Assembly: GCA_026225945.1 (NCBI GenBank)
Contig: JAMJFZ010003581.1
Location: 9,461,001-9,525,000 of the forward strand
Length of the DNA stretch: 64,000 bases
Direction: 5' to 3'
Origin: Cricetomys ansorgei
Lineage: Eukaryota; Chordata; Mammalia; Rodentia; Nesomyidae
The notes beneath the pieces were generated by a model. The model saw only the letters and a program-made list of their open reading frames with translations, did not search any database and was not told where the DNA came from. Positions 32,327 through 44,147 of this stretch are shown piece after piece (position 1 is the first letter of the stretch; each line of letters begins with the position of its first letter). The position numbers were made by a program, and so were the translations under genes.

Positions 32327-34235
32327 GCGCTGAGTTCACCAGGCAGATAGGTACAAGGCTACTATTCCCTCAGAGGAGCAACCTCCTTCAAATAAGATGG
32401 TCTCAGACTATCGGGGGCCACATTTTCTGCAAGGAAGAGGACCAAAAGTACAATGGAGAGTGCTTGTGGACCCCTGTCCTCTCCCCTCTGGTGGCCTAGG
32501 ACCAATGCTGCTAGTCTATGTGGGGAGGCACCTGGGCCAAGGCCTCTGAATGACCCTAGTCATTCCTTTTGTGGCCTTCACTTCCTTCCCCACTGGCTCT
32601 TGAAACCTAGGCAGATTGTGTAAGTTCCTCAAGACTTCTAAGTCAACCGAGGTATTCCCCCCAACCCCCAACTCCTCCCTGTACCAGCCTCGTTCCTGTC
32701 TAAAACCATCCTGTTCAGTAGAATTCTGGTGATCCTGCCAATTCTGCCAGGAAGAATACTGAAATGCGGGCAGTGCCCATCACTGACCTGCCTTCCGAGG
32801 CATTGCCAACCAGGGCGGAACCAGGGCACTTCCTTACCGCAGCCAGCCGCGCATCTCTGTCACACATCCCCGGCTCCCAGAGGACCACCTTGCACTCTCC
32901 CATCTCTGTCTGACTGCGCCAACTATATATACCACACCCACCTTCCGGGATCCTGGCACTGAAGATGTGGTCTGTCCTCAGCCTAATTTGCCACGGAGAT
33001 GCAGACTGGTCACCGCCCTGAGGCAGGCACTCAGACTGAGGGAGGCAGGCAGAGGGGAGGTGTGGGATACAGTGAGTGCTGCCCTGCTCCTGGGGACTCT
33101 GCCCCACCCTACCTGCCCCTGTCCTCCTCCTGCAATAAGATTTGACTGGGTAATTACCACCCCCAACCTCCCATCCAGCACGGTCTTGCTCTTGGATTAT
33201 TGGTCTTTGCTTATGGGTCACTAGACCTTAACGATTCTTAACAGCACCCCTGCTCTTGGTCTGTGTTTGAGTCTACACAGTCCCCCGAGAGCTCATTTTT
33301 ACTGTATCTTCCTTTAACTGGTTCTCCTGGCTATGGCTCATCCTGAGGGTTGAACTCCTCATAAACTGTCAAAACCCAAAGGGTTTTCTCAGACTGCAGC
33401 TCCTGGAGTGACTAACGTGTATTTGCTGGACCGGTATTGATGGATACCTAGCACTGCCAGGCTCTACACTGAAGCTTAAGGATAGAGAGATTGATTCTAG
33501 GATGTAGCTGGGAGTACTTATAATGTGCCCGGTGCCTCTACATGGATGAAGAGCCCTTATTCAAGTACATCCCTCCATTCACAGATGGAGATATACTGAG
33601 GCACAAAGACTGAGTCACACAGGTCATAAATGGTAGATTGCAGATCCTGGTATTTTTACCGTTGTGCCTCTGGTTCCTGCTCCTTCAAGGATCTGTTTGC
33701 GTATGTACTGGGGGAGACATGTAGGAAAAAAAGTAATGGCAGTCATAGCTTAACTGGAGGGATGCACTAGGGGCCAAGACGGAACAGGGGAGCAGGACCT
33801 TGGTATCAGAAGCCTCAAGACTGCACAGAGGACGACAGGGGCTGAGAGATTGGAGGTGAGCGATTCCTAAATAGTCACGGTTCCAGAGAAGACAGGCCGG
33901 GCTCCTTCTTCCTGCTCTCCACCTGTTGCCACTGAAGGCCTTTCCAGAGCTGTGCCTTCAGGGCGGTGTGCTCTCCTCTCCCTGGTCTGGACTCCCATCC
34001 AAGCAACAGCACCGGTGGGGTGGCTCCGGAGAAAAGAGGTGTCTTAGTTTCATTTCCTCTTTCTACGATAAGGCATCCTGGCAGAGGGATCTTAAATGAG
34101 CAAAGGGTTAGTTGGACTCGAAGTTGGAGGGTGCATTCCGCAATGGAGGGGACTTCCTGGAGGCAAGAGCCGGAGGAGGCAGCTGGCCATGTAGCAGCCA
34201 CCGTCAGGAAGCAGACAGCAATAGCTGTCGGTGCT
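32327..34235. other. ITIM receptor 3' UTR and intergenic DNA
   Basis: About 1.9 kb with no recognised SINE. AATAAG-type variants occur near 32390 and 33134, but no clear AATAAA was placed. No exon recognised; the antisense open frame around 32715-33221 has no domain signature. Confidence 0.4.
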
Positions 34236-34239
34236 CGGC

Positions 34240-34285
34240 TTGCTTTCTCCTTTTTATTTATTTATTCATTTCTGTTTGTTTATTT

Positions 34286-34325
<40 letters not shown>

Positions 34326-34515
34326 CACGCGCGCCACATGCATACACGTGCCCATGGAGGCCAAAAGAGAGTGTCAGATTCCCTGGAGCTGGAGTTACAG
34401 GCAGTTGTAACTCCCCCATGCTCCTGACCTGGGTGCTGGAAACTGAGCGAGCATCCTCTGAAAGAGCAAGAAGCAGCCTTGACCTCTGAGCGCCTTAATC
34501 TCTCCAGGCCTCTCT
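34240..34515 (-). repeat. B2 SINE with (GT)n(GC)n expansion
   Basis: Reverse B2 ('ccctggagctggagttacag', 'gctggaaactgagcgagcat') containing a GT/GCGC microsatellite at 34292-34335. Confidence 0.85.
34292..34335. repeat. (GT)n(GCGC)n alternating tract
   Basis: About 14 GT units run into GCGCGCACGCGCGC, strictly alternating and Z-DNA-prone. Confidence 0.9.
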
Positions 34516-34996
34516 CCTTAAAACTATTTTTAAAAAAATCATTCTTTGACATTTCCATACACTTATGTCTCTTTTTTTACATCTTTTTGTGGTCCAGGTT
34601 TGGGTCCTGCTGGGAATGGTTCGCCTACTGTCAGGGTTAGTCTTCCCACTTCCATTAACCTAACCGAGATAAACGCTCACAGGCTTGGCCAGGGGCTTGT
34701 CTCCTTGGTGATTCTAGGTCTCCTACTAACCACCCCAGAGGAGAGAGGCTTCTTGACCTTTTGAGCCCCAAGAGGTTTTAGGCCCCTTCACATGCCCTCG
34801 AGAGCAGCACCCCGGTGCGTCTGCCTTCACTTCTGTCCCTCTTGGTCAGGAACCTACAGGTAAATAGGTAAAGGCTGTGTCATCAACCTCTCCCTTTACT
34901 CCTGGGTGGGGGTGGGTGGTGTTGTTTCAAGGCCCCCACACTGTGACATACTTTGTTCTGTGTCAGTCATAGCAATAAGAACAAAAAGAAACTCAC

Positions 34997-35145
34997 TCCA
35001 GAGGCTAGGAGTAGTCATACAGGCCTTTAATCCCAGCGCTCAGGAGACAGAAGCAGGTGGATCTCTGTGAATTCAAGGTCAGCCTGGACTACAACCAGGC
35101 CATCCAGGGCTACGTAGACAGACCTGGTCTCAAAACAACAGCAGT
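34997..35145 (+). repeat. B1 SINE
   Basis: 'cctttaatcccagcgctcag', 'gtgaattcaaggtcagcctg', 'ctggtctcaaaacaacagc'. Confidence 0.92.
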
Positions 35146-35489
35146 AAGCTGAACTCGGGGAACAGGCTATGGGGAGAGGGAATGACCTTACCCTGCTGGA
35201 AGCCAGGACTCGCTACAAAGCTGTTAATATTTACTGCTGCATTTGGAATGGATGAGCTGAGGAGACAGACAGCAGCACTTAGAGAAGTGTGGGAGGTGTC
35301 AGATTTGACGAGCAGACATTCTCAGTCAGCAGGAAGGCTTACACAGCCATCATCTACCCATATGGAGGAAAATATAATTAGATTCCTACCCTATGTCTTA
35401 CACAGAGACACATTGCAGACAAGTAGAAGCAAAATGTGAAGAGCCAGACAATAAAACCTCCTTCAAAATATATTAGCGTTTATATGAGC

Positions 35490-35635
35490 CAAGCATAGTG
35501 GTACAAGCCTTTAATCCCAGCACTAGGGAGGCAGAGGCAGGTGGATCTCTGTGAGTTCAAGGCCAGCCTGGTCTACATAAAGTTTCAGGACAGCCAGGGC
35601 TACACAGTGAGACCCTGTATCCGGAAAAAAAAGCA
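35490..35635 (+). repeat. B1 SINE
   Basis: 'gcatagtggtacaagccttt', 'aggcagaggcaggtggatct', 'ggccagcctggtctacataa', poly(A) near 35625. Confidence 0.95.
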
Positions 35636-36027
35636 GGGGGAAGGGGTAAAGTGTTTATATGATTTCAGGGTAGAAGAAGAGTTCTTAAAAGTCAGCAAAG
35701 GCACAAACCATCAGTGTTTTTAAAAAGTCGTATGTTTGACTTTACTAAAACTGAAAGCTTTGGTACCAAAAAAGATTCCACAAACACAGCAACAGGCTGA
35801 GCTATAGACAAGGAACAGGGTTCAGCGTGCACACAGATGGGGGGCGACCACCGGCCCAAATTAACAAACGTGGCTTTCGGATTCATAAGAAGGAGGTGAG
35901 ATGGGTTGGGGGCAAGCCTGGCCACCTGCCTTCAGTCCTGGAACCTACGCCAAGGTGGCTGGAGAGAACAGACGCCATGAAGTTGTCCCTTCACACACCT
36001 CCAACCCTACTCGCTAACAGTTTCGGG

Positions 36028-36205
36028 CCAGGCAAGATGTCTCCGTAGAGAAAGGTACCTGCTGCCAAGCCTGACAACCGGACTTTGATCCCCTAGTAGA
36101 ATGAGCGAACCGAACTCCCATAAGCCCCTGACCGCCACACACGCGGGGTGGCTTGCACGTGCAAGTGCCCCTCATAATAATGTATTTATTTTCATTGAAA
36201 AAAAA
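36028..36205 (+). repeat. B3/B2-group SINE
   Basis: 'caggcaagatgtctccgtag', 'ccggactttgatcccctagt', 'cccataagcccctgaccgcc', and a 16-base A run near 36200. Confidence 0.7.
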
Positions 36206-36394
36206 AAAAAAAAGGAAAAAACCATCTCCAACTGTAACGTAGGGAAGAATAAACCTGCAAAGTTTTATTTTTTTGCAAAAAGTAAGTGGAGACCAGAGGC
36301 GCACCGAGCTGTTAACTTCACCAGCAACAGCGGTCAGAAAAACTCACGTCTCAGCCAGAATCACTGATGTGCATCAGGCTTCTAGAACATTCAA

Positions 36395-36480
36395 ACACAG
36401 GCTGGGGTGGGGGAGGGGCTCAGTGGTACTTGTTTATTAGGTTACAGGCCCTGGATCCAATCCTCAGGACCACAGTATAT
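36395..36480 (+). repeat. ID-type SINE
   Basis: 'ggaggggctcagtggtactt' followed by 'ccctggatccaatcctcagg' fits an old ID element. Confidence 0.6.
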
Positions 36481-36533
36481 ATTTATACACACGTACAGAT
36501 ACCAGGTTCACGGAGACATACATAAATAATGTG

Positions 36534-36950
36534 CACTGTCTCTCTCCTCCCCTCCTCTTTTCTTCCCTCCCCTACCTTCTCCTCTCCTCTCTTCTTCTCC
36601 CCTCTCCTCCCCTCTCCTTTCCTCCCTCCCCACTCCTTTCCTCCATCCCTTCTCCTTTCCTCCCTCCCCTCTCCTTTCCTCCATCCCTTCTCCTTTCCTC
36701 CCTCCCCTCTCCTTTCCTCCATCCCTTCTCCTTTCCTCCCTCCCCTCTCCTTTCCTCCCTCCCCTCTCCTTTCCTCCATCCCTTCTCCTTTCCTCCCTCC
36801 CCTCTCCTTTCCTCCATCCCTTCTCCTTTCCTCCCTCCCCTCTCCTTTCCTCCCTCCCCTCTCCTTCCTCCATTCTCCCCCCTTTCCTTCCCATCCCTCC
36901 TTCTTTTCCCTTCCTCCCCCCCTTCTTCTCTCTTCTCTCCCACCCCCCAC
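36534..36950. repeat. Polypyrimidine tract with 19-bp minisatellite
   Basis: The whole block is C/T-rich on the + strand. Between 36614 and 36860 it resolves into thirteen 19-bp units of two types: A 'ctcctttcctccctcccct' and B 'ctcctttcctccatccctt', in the order A B A B A B A A B A B A A. Gly/Glu/Arg- and Pro/Ser-rich open frames are artefacts. Confidence 0.95.
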
Positions 36951-36959
36951 CTCTGTCTC

Positions 36960-37036
36960 CCGTGGCTTGGTGCTCTAACCCAAGGTCTCACACGTGGCAG
37001 GCAGGTATTCAATCACTAAGTTACATCCCCAGCCCT
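36960..37036 (-). repeat. ID-type SINE
   Basis: 'ctctaacccaaggtctcaca' then 'tcactaagttacatccccag' is a reverse-oriented ID. The polypyrimidine block adjoins its tail side. Confidence 0.65.
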
Positions 37037-37474
37037 GACTTCACATTTTTGAATTCTGAAGAGTTGTAATCATCATTATTGAAAAATACATAGTTCTCCC
37101 GAATATGGAGGTCCAAATGGTCCCCAAATGATCTGTAAAACCACTACAAGTCTATGTGGATATCAGGCTTCTAGTACATCAATATTTACACAACAGAGAG
37201 GAGGACATTTAAACATGGACGTGGAATTAAAAAAAAAAATAAAACACCTCAAACGTAGCATCAGATATAAACTCCAGTGTGAAGAAAGGTCGCCATTGGA
37301 ATTTCCAAGAAATTCCACCTTACACATGTGAGTGAGAGTGTAGGTTTTTTATTTCTCAGCCATCTTTCTTCTTCTCACTCTTCATTTTCAAATACAGGGC
37401 TTGACAAGGCTGGGGGACGTGCGAGGTGCATATTCGCTGTGGGCTTCTGTAGGCTTCATTAAGGCACTCCTGTT

Positions 37475-37625
37475 AATTGTTTTCTGTTTGGTTTTTTTTC
37501 TCTGTTGTAACTCTGGCTGTCCTGGAACTCACTCTGTAGACCAGGCTGGCCTCGAACTCCCAGAGATCCACCTGCCTCTGCCTCCTGAGCGCTGGGATTA
37601 AAGGAGGGTGCCACCAGCACCCAGC
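37475..37625 (-). repeat. B1 SINE
   Basis: 'tgtcctggaactcactctgt', 'accaggctggcctcgaactc', 'gcgctgggattaaaggaggg'; well preserved. Confidence 0.95.
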
Positions 37626-37877
37626 TGTACTCATACTGATTTTTAAATGCAGTTACTGCAACAGTCTGCCCAAGAGCTGATGTGGACACAGCCCTGGGAG
37701 TTGTACTCGAGGGAGGGGGAGGGGGCTCCGAAGAGAGCCATTACCACCAGCTGCAGTTCAGAGGTAAAGCCACAGGGCCTTAGAGGCCTGGGGAAGGATG
37801 ATGCAGGGGACTGATGAAAGAGTTTCTATCGACGTGGATGCTGAGGAGACTTGAGAGCACACAGCAGTGCTCTTAGA

Positions 37878-38305
37878 GTTAGCTTTCTATAAACGCCACA
37901 ACCAAAAGCAACTTGGGGAAGAATGGGTTTATTTGGCTTACACTTCCCCCATCATAATCCACCACTGAGGGAAGGAGGGCAGGGCAGGAACTCACGACAG
38001 GAACCTGGGGCAGGAACTGAAGTGGAGCCCACGGAGGAGTGCTGCTTACTAGCTTGCTCCCCATGGCTTGCTTACATACTCCAGGAGACCACCTGCCCAG
38101 GGGTGGCACCGCCCTCAGTGAGCTGTGCCCCTCCCACAGCAAACATTAATCAAGAAAATGCTCCACACTCTTGCCTCCAGGCCAATCTTACGGAGGCTTT
38201 GTCTCAATTAAGGTTCCTCTTCCCAGATGACCCTGGCCTGTGTCAAGTTGACTAAAATAACAATAATAATAATTAATAATAACAATAATAATGACCAACA
38301 CAGGT
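37878..38305 (+). repeat. Family X interspersed repeat with AAT-rich tail
   Basis: 'gttagctttctataaacgcc', 'gaatgggtttatttggctta', 'aacattaatcaagaaaatgc' and 'gtgtcaagttgactaaaata', then (AAT)n to about 38292. Confidence 0.7.
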
Positions 38306-38309
38306 ATGT

Positions 38310-39350
38310 AGCCTCTGATGGGGAGAAGCCTGGTGGCCAGACTGAGGAGGTAGCTAAGGATGAAGAAACTGAGGATGAATGGAACTCTAAAGAGAGATCA
38401 ATATGAGGGTTGCTTGGCGACCCCAGGCAAGTGGCCAGAAAAGCTCTGACCCTTTTGTTGGGGTAGTGAGAGAAAGGAGAGAATTCAAAGAAGGCTGAAG
38501 CTTCCATATGCGCAAGAGACGCAGCTTCGCACCACCAATGTGCTAGCTGTGGTAAAGTGAGTTTGCTTCTCACTCCAGTCACAGTGTCAGGTAACGAGGA
38601 GGCTCTACGCCACACAGCCATTCAGGCCCCCAAGCTCCTTCCCACGAGCGTGCCTGTCACCCTCAGAACCTTCTGAGCCTCTGTGGGACCCTCTTCATCT
38701 GGGCAGCAAATGAGAGGAGAGAGGCAACGTGAGAGATGGCACCAGAAGTTCTATGGGCCAGGCCTGGAGCTGGCAAACCTTATTTCTTCTAGAACACAGT
38801 GTGTGTGACCAGCTCTGGCTGCACAAGAATTTGGAAGAAGGGACCTAGCTGTTTTTTTTTATTTTTTTTTGTAGAAAACTAAGCAGATCTCTCCTCTCTT
38901 CCAAGAGTTAGGTTGTTTTAAAACAGTAGTTCCTAACGTGAGTTCTAGATCATTAGGGAGGCCTCCTTAGGGTCCAGACCGTGTGCCTGTCCTCTTTCCT
39001 GATGGCCCTACACATGTGTATGGGACAGGATCTTTCATACAGCACTAAATAGCAAATGAATCTAATCAATGCCACTGTTTTAAGTGGTAGAATTCAATAC
39101 TGTGTTCTTCCTCTTAGAGTGATTCTTAAGATGTATTTTTACATAAAAAGCTATTAAATACATCCTTAAGGGCTTTTAAAAATACACAACATGATATGTA
39201 TAATATATAAATATATACTATTATATGTAAATATGATATAGATATTATATATAAATTTCATCTTGAAGATGGTCCCCTACTTACACATATCAGGTGGCTT
39301 GGGATCCCCACCTGTGATTACAGATCTGATATTCTGACTGCTTCAGAAAT
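38310..39350. other. Intergenic DNA, no feature recognised
   Basis: About 1 kb without a recognised SINE or exon. An AT-rich patch of TATATAAATA type lies at 39185-39260. Confidence 0.4.
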
Positions 39351-39356
39351 ATTTAC

Positions 39357-39480
39357 CAAACTGAGAATGAGGGCCCACGTCTGTAATCCCAGCTCTCCAA
39401 AGGCAGAGACAAGAGGATCTCTGTGAGTTCTCGGATAGCCTGGGCTACACAGAGAGAGCATCTTAAAATAACAAACACAA
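39357..39480 (+). repeat. B1 SINE, 5'-truncated
   Basis: 'tctgtaatcccagctctcca', 'gaggatctctgtgagttctc', 'agcctgggctacacagagag'. Confidence 0.8.
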
Positions 39481-39484
39481 AACC

Positions 39485-40495
39485 AAAGAGAAGTCTTTCC
39501 CGTAACTATGGATAACGCCCGCGTGTCGTGTGTGGCAGCTACTCCATAAATGCTGTTATATCTTGAGTCGTAATCCCTCCACACAGGTCTTTAATTTAAA
39601 GTTCTTCTAAGTTGCTCTTTTAGAATCTCCCTTGAAAGGTCTTTGACACTCAATTTTCAGCATCCAACTTAAGGACTTTTTTTGCTTGCTATTTGAATTC
39701 AGAATCAAGTGAAAATGTCAGGATGGTTGTTCCTAAAACTTTGAAAATAGCGTTAGGAGAGGTTGGGGGTTAGACAAGATGAGGATGGTCTTGGCTGGGG
39801 CTTCTTCTTTGCCTCTCTGAGGGTCCTGACCCAGCATAGGCAGGGGACACGGGGCATATCGTGAGGAAACAGCGCCACCGTGTGGTTGGTCCACTGGGGC
39901 TGGCGGTGAGAGCTGACCCTTGGACAATCGGCTTTGGTAATTACTTTCGGTAAAGCAGGGATTCTCTGATTGCGATCATCTCTCTCTCTCTCTCATGAAG
40001 GCATTATGCCTCCATCAGGGCAGGACAAGCCTTTAGGAGGCAGAGCTCTCTGGGCAGAGCATCCATCCCTTCTGAATATGCCACCTCCAGGCACCTCCAC
40101 ATGTCTTGTCGAGGACATTTCATCACCCACCATGATCAATGACATCATTGGCCGTGGGGCCCCAGCCCCCTCCCTGGAATTTAGAAGTACACCTGAAATT
40201 TCCATCCCTCTTACTCCATGGTTGTTTCCCCTGGCAACCAGCCCAGCATCTTGCTGCTACCTCAGAGCCCACCAAGAGGCTCCTACCACTTAAATTCAGA
40301 GGGATTTAACTGTTCCTGTCAGCTGCTCCATTCAGAAAACTAAAAATATCGTAAGAGACCAGAGGCAGGAATCCGGACTGAAAAGCCCAAATTGCTTTCC
40401 TGGCAACCCCCTTCTTCAAAGATATCGGGAATTCTGTCTCAAGAACCCAGAATAGAGACCAAATCTATATATTATTATATAATAGTGTCATAACA
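39485..40495. other. Intergenic DNA, no feature recognised
   Basis: About 1 kb without a recognised repeat or exon. The 107-codon frame at 39970-40293 has no domain motif, signal peptide or splice context. Confidence 0.4.
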
Positions 40496-40496
40496 A

Positions 40497-40499
<3 letters not shown>

Positions 40500-40540
<41 letters not shown>
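40500..40540. repeat. (GA)n microsatellite
   Basis: About 20 GA units, followed by a GGAA-rich stretch. Confidence 0.93.
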
Positions 40541-40542
<2 letters not shown>

Positions 40543-40869
40543 GGCAAGAGTGAGAAACAAAGGAAGGAAGGAGGCATGCAGACAGGCATAGAAATAAATA
40601 CACAACTTGGCTGAGCACCAACTTTGCATAGTAATTTGTCTGTACCCTCCAAGTGTAATAAGCCCTAAGAATAAAAAAGAACACTTAAGGTGATGATAGC
40701 TTCAGAAAGCACATTGTTGGCAAGAGCTTAGGTGTCACTATTCCGTGACTTTGGTGCCTTGGTGTGAGATAAAGCGAGCAGCTGTTATTTGAGACTCTAA
40801 CTCTACTGTTTGGGGTGGGGAGACAAAGACAGAAGAGGAAGCTATTCTATCTATAGTTCTGCTTTTCTT

Positions 40870-41060
40870 TTTTTATTAGTTAATTTATTATTGTGGGGGC
40901 CCCACTTTACACAGGACGCACACACAGAGAGGTCAGGTGATAACTTTGTGGCATTGGTTCTCTCTGTCCACCATTACCTGGGTTCCAGGAATTGAACTCA
41001 AGCTCTTAGGCTTAGGCAGCAAGAGCTTTGATCTGCTGAGCCATGTCCCTGGCCCCAGTC
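40870..41060 (-). repeat. B2 SINE, diverged
   Basis: 'ttacctgggttccaggaatt', 'gaactcaagctcttaggctt', 'gctgagccatgtccctggcc'. Confidence 0.75.
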
Positions 41061-41094
41061 CTGGCTTTCTATTGGAAGTATCTGTACAAACAAT

Positions 41095-41220
41095 TGGTCA
41101 ATGGCTGAGTGTAATCCTGTAATCCCAGCACTAGGGATGTCAGATCACAGTTGACCCAAGCTGTAAAGCTCAAGGCTAACCTGGGCTGTGTATCTTTAAA
41201 AATAAAGAATTGAAAAGAGT
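41095..41220 (+). repeat. B1 SINE, partial
   Basis: 'cctgtaatcccagcactagg' and 'ggctaacctgggctgtgtat', A-rich end. Confidence 0.7.
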
Positions 41221-41302
41221 TCATACCTCCACCCACTAAAAAAGCCTAGAGTCAGTAATTAACCTAGCAGCAATGAGCTCCCATAGCTTCCAGGTGGTGG
41301 TC

Positions 41303-41670
41303 ATAGTTTCATTTCTGCTGCTGTGATAAAAATATCTTGAGAAAATCAGCTTTAGGAAAGAAAGGGTTTGTTTGTCTTACAACTCCAGGTTACAGTTCAC
41401 TGTTGCAGGCAAGGAACTAGAAACAGCTAGTCACACCAGGAGTCGAAAGCAGAGAAAATAAATAAATGCATGCTTCTTGTGCTCAGCTACCTCCCACTAC
41501 TCATATAGTATAGGATCCTCTACCTAGGGAATGGCGCCGCCCAGGGTGGGCTGGGTCTTACTACATCTCTACAGGCGTATCCACAAGGCAACCTGATCTA
41601 GACAGCTCCCAACTGAGACTGTCTTCTCTGGTGATTCTTGGCTGTGTCAAGTTGACAACTGAACCACCAC
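41303..41670 (+). repeat. Family X interspersed repeat
   Basis: Starts 'tttcatttctgctgctgtga' and ends 'ctgtgtcaagttgacaactg'; near full length. Confidence 0.72.
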
Positions 41671-41689
41671 AGTGGGTCTTGAAATACTG

Positions 41690-41805
41690 ATTCTGTTTTT
41701 CTTTCGGGACAGGTCCTCCCTATGTATCCCAGGCTGGCCTCAAGCTTGTAATCTTCCTGCCTTGGCCTTCCTACTGTTGGAATTACAGGCCTCTGCCGTG
41801 ACCTG
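41690..41805 (-). repeat. B1 SINE, diverged
   Basis: 'ctatgtatcccaggctggcc', 'ttggaattacaggcctctgc'. Confidence 0.75.
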
Positions 41806-41859
41806 TAATAGTGTTGAGTGTCAGCATGCTAGAATCTCGAATTGCCTGGGAGATGATTG

Positions 41860-42190
41860 GCCTTGGAGCCTGACTGTGGGGGTTTATCTTAATTGCATTA
41901 ATTAATATGGGAGGGCCATCTTACTTGTGGGCTGGGAGATTCCTGGGGCTTGAACTCCTGGACTGAATATATATATTGGGATGGGATGGTGAACTGAACC
42001 ATGGGAGCGGAACACCAGAAAGCGTGGATTTGTCGATCTCTGCTTCTTGACTGTGGATGCAAGGTGACCCTCAAGCCCCCACCGCCATGGCTTCTGCCAT
42101 GATGCACTGTGACCTGGGACTGCGAACCAAACAAATCCTCTCTCGGCTGCTTTCATCTGTGTGTTTTATCACAGTCACAGGAGAAGAAGT
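41860..42190 (-). repeat. Family X-related repeat, inverted
   Basis: 'gcattaattaatatgggagg' and 'catggcttctgccatgatgc', ending 'gtgttttatcacagtcacag', the reverse of family X landmarks. With 41303-41670 it forms a head-to-head pair. Confidence 0.55.
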
Positions 42191-42429
42191 AAGTAAGTAA
42201 GACTAAGTAAGACACAGGCCTGCCCATTAAAAGACCGATTTTCACTAAAAATGGGAGCAGCGTTCCCTGAAATGGACTGACTCGAGTCTAGCAAGAAGTA
42301 AACAAGCCAGGTCTGAGACACCGTGTCGGGCCAATTGGCAAGGAAGCTGTGGGCTTGTATCAGCCGGAAGGACTCAGAAACTGACCACTGTCAAAGACAG
42401 GGTGATCCCCGTGGCAACAGGAGCAATGA

Positions 42430-42515
42430 CTACAGTGTCAGCAGTGGTGTGCCTTTAACATTAGCACTTGGGAGGCAAAGACAGGCAGATAGCTATGAGT
42501 TTGAGGCCATGAGCT
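42430..42515 (+). repeat. B1 SINE fragment
   Basis: 'ggtgtgcctttaacattagc' and 'cttgggaggcaaagacaggc'. Confidence 0.65.
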
Positions 42516-42659
42516 TAACTGTACCAAATCTATTTAAATTGTTCATTTATACCTATGTGAAAAATGAAGACTTAGTAATGGTAACTAGAGTACCAAGAAA
42601 ACAGTACACTTTTGTAAAAACAGACAACAAAAACAGTTTATAAAGGAGAGAATGAAGCA

Positions 42660-42900
42660 CCCCTTCTTACTTTATTTTGAGATGGAGCCTCGCTGTGTCT
42701 CAACCTCCCCAGGTGTGGGATTATAGGTGTGCATCACAACCTGCCCTTCTGCCTTTATGACTAATGTGTATGTGTGGGCACGTATGTAAGGTCAAAGGAC
42801 ACAGCTTTGTGCCTCCTTCTTCCCTTGTGTGGGTCCCAGGGATTGAAGTCAGGTTGTCAGACTCACACAGCAAGTGCTTTACCCACTGAGCCATCTCGCC
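42660..42900 (-). repeat. B3-group SINE
   Basis: 'ttttgagatggagcctcgct', 'gggattataggtgtgcatca', 'cccagggattgaagtcaggt', 'cactgagccatctcgccctc'. Confidence 0.75.
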
Positions 42901-43464
42901 CTCCCACCCCACCCCCAACCTCCACACCCCACACCCCCACCTCCGTCTCCTGCTTTTCTGTTGTGTGACCCATGAAGAAGAAGCCTTTGCTTCAACAGTC
43001 TCAAGTGAACTGAGCAAGCACAAACTACTACTGTCACAGAAAAGAAGCCCCCATCCCTCAGCTGTGGCCCTCTGGACTACACCCCCAACCTGTGAAGTAT
43101 TTGCAAAGCCAGATCTGCTAAGCCTTTACAGTTGAGTCAACTTAAGGAAATGAAGGGGCCAGAGGAGAGAAGGAAGCAACACTGGGGGATGAATCAGCAG
43201 GCCACACACTGCAGTGGATCCTACAGGATAAACCATCTGGTTTCCTTAGCAAATACAGTATAAGAGGAAAGGAAGTAGAGGGAACTAGATAGGAAAATAG
43301 GCACACAGAGGACACTGGCATTGTCTTTGCCAACCCTCTGTGTGGATTAGTTTGGATCCCTATTTTCTTCCTTTAGTTTTTAATTTATCTCTTGTTTCTG
43401 TTTTTTGTTTTTTGGTTTTTTTTTGTTGTTGTTGTTCTTTGTTTGTTTTGTTTTGTTTGTTTTT

Positions 43465-43585
43465 TCTACACAGGGTTTCTGGTTGTCCTGGAACTCACTC
43501 TGTAAACAAGGCTGACCTGAGATCCGCCTGGCTCCGCCTCCCAAGTGCTGGGATTAAAGTCGTGGGCCCCCCGCTGCCTGCCGAT
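43465..43585 (-). repeat. B1 SINE
   Basis: 'tgtcctggaactcactctgt', 'aaacaaggctgacctgagat', 'gtgctgggattaaagtcgtg'. Confidence 0.9.
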
Positions 43586-43625
43586 CCCTGTTTTCTTAAA
43601 CCTATAAAGTGCATAGATGTTGTGG

Positions 43626-43725
43626 GGGCTGGGGGAGATGGCTCCGTCTTTAGGGGCTTGCTTTACAAGCACGAGGACCTGAGTCCAATCTCCAGAGCCC
43701 TGTGCAAAACCTCTGCCCTTTTCTA
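43626..43725 (+). repeat. B3/B2-group SINE fragment
   Basis: 'gctgggggagatggctccgt' and 'cacgaggacctgagtccaat' mark the Pol III boxes; the element stops soon after. Confidence 0.7.
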
Positions 43726-43977
43726 ATTGCTTCGTAAGAAGACACTTGGTGAGGGCTCATCTAATTCAAAATGTGCAACAAGGGCTGGGTAGGTCCTGAT
43801 CGCAGACCTCGTGGAACGTGTTTTAAAGGGTTCATATGCCAAAAATGCCTTCTGTCCTCTTACTCTTAGGTCAGGACGGATGTGTCATTAAACATGCTGT
43901 TATCCATTGTGTATAACATTACCTAACATAACTCTTTAATCCTTAAAATTAGATGCAGTCATTGGAGGCGGAGAGAC

Positions 43978-44147
43978 CCAGGCATGGTGGTTTGCACTTA
44001 TAATCCCAGTTTTGGGCAGATGGGGTTAGGTGAATCATGTACCCAATTGATGAATTTCATGCCAAGTGAGAGACCCTGCCTCAAAAGATTGGGTGGATAA
44101 TGCCTGAGGAAAGATACCTCTGGCTTTATCACATGCATGCAGGCACA
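43978..44147 (+). repeat. B1-like SINE fragment
   Basis: 'ggcatggtggtttgcactta', 'taatcccagttttgggcaga', 'gagaccctgcctcaaaagat', leading into the long CA tract. Confidence 0.65.

Noticed and set aside
32715..33221. 168-codon antisense frame downstream of the ITIM receptor
   Set aside because: No recognisable domain, signal peptide, splice structure or promoter.
36614..36860. Regular array considered as a CRISPR-like structure
   Set aside because: The units are directly adjacent with no unique spacers, in a mammalian genome; it is a minisatellite.
36483..37019. Gly/Glu/Arg-rich and Pro/Ser-rich frames of up to 162 codons
   Set aside because: Low-complexity products of the 19-bp minisatellite.
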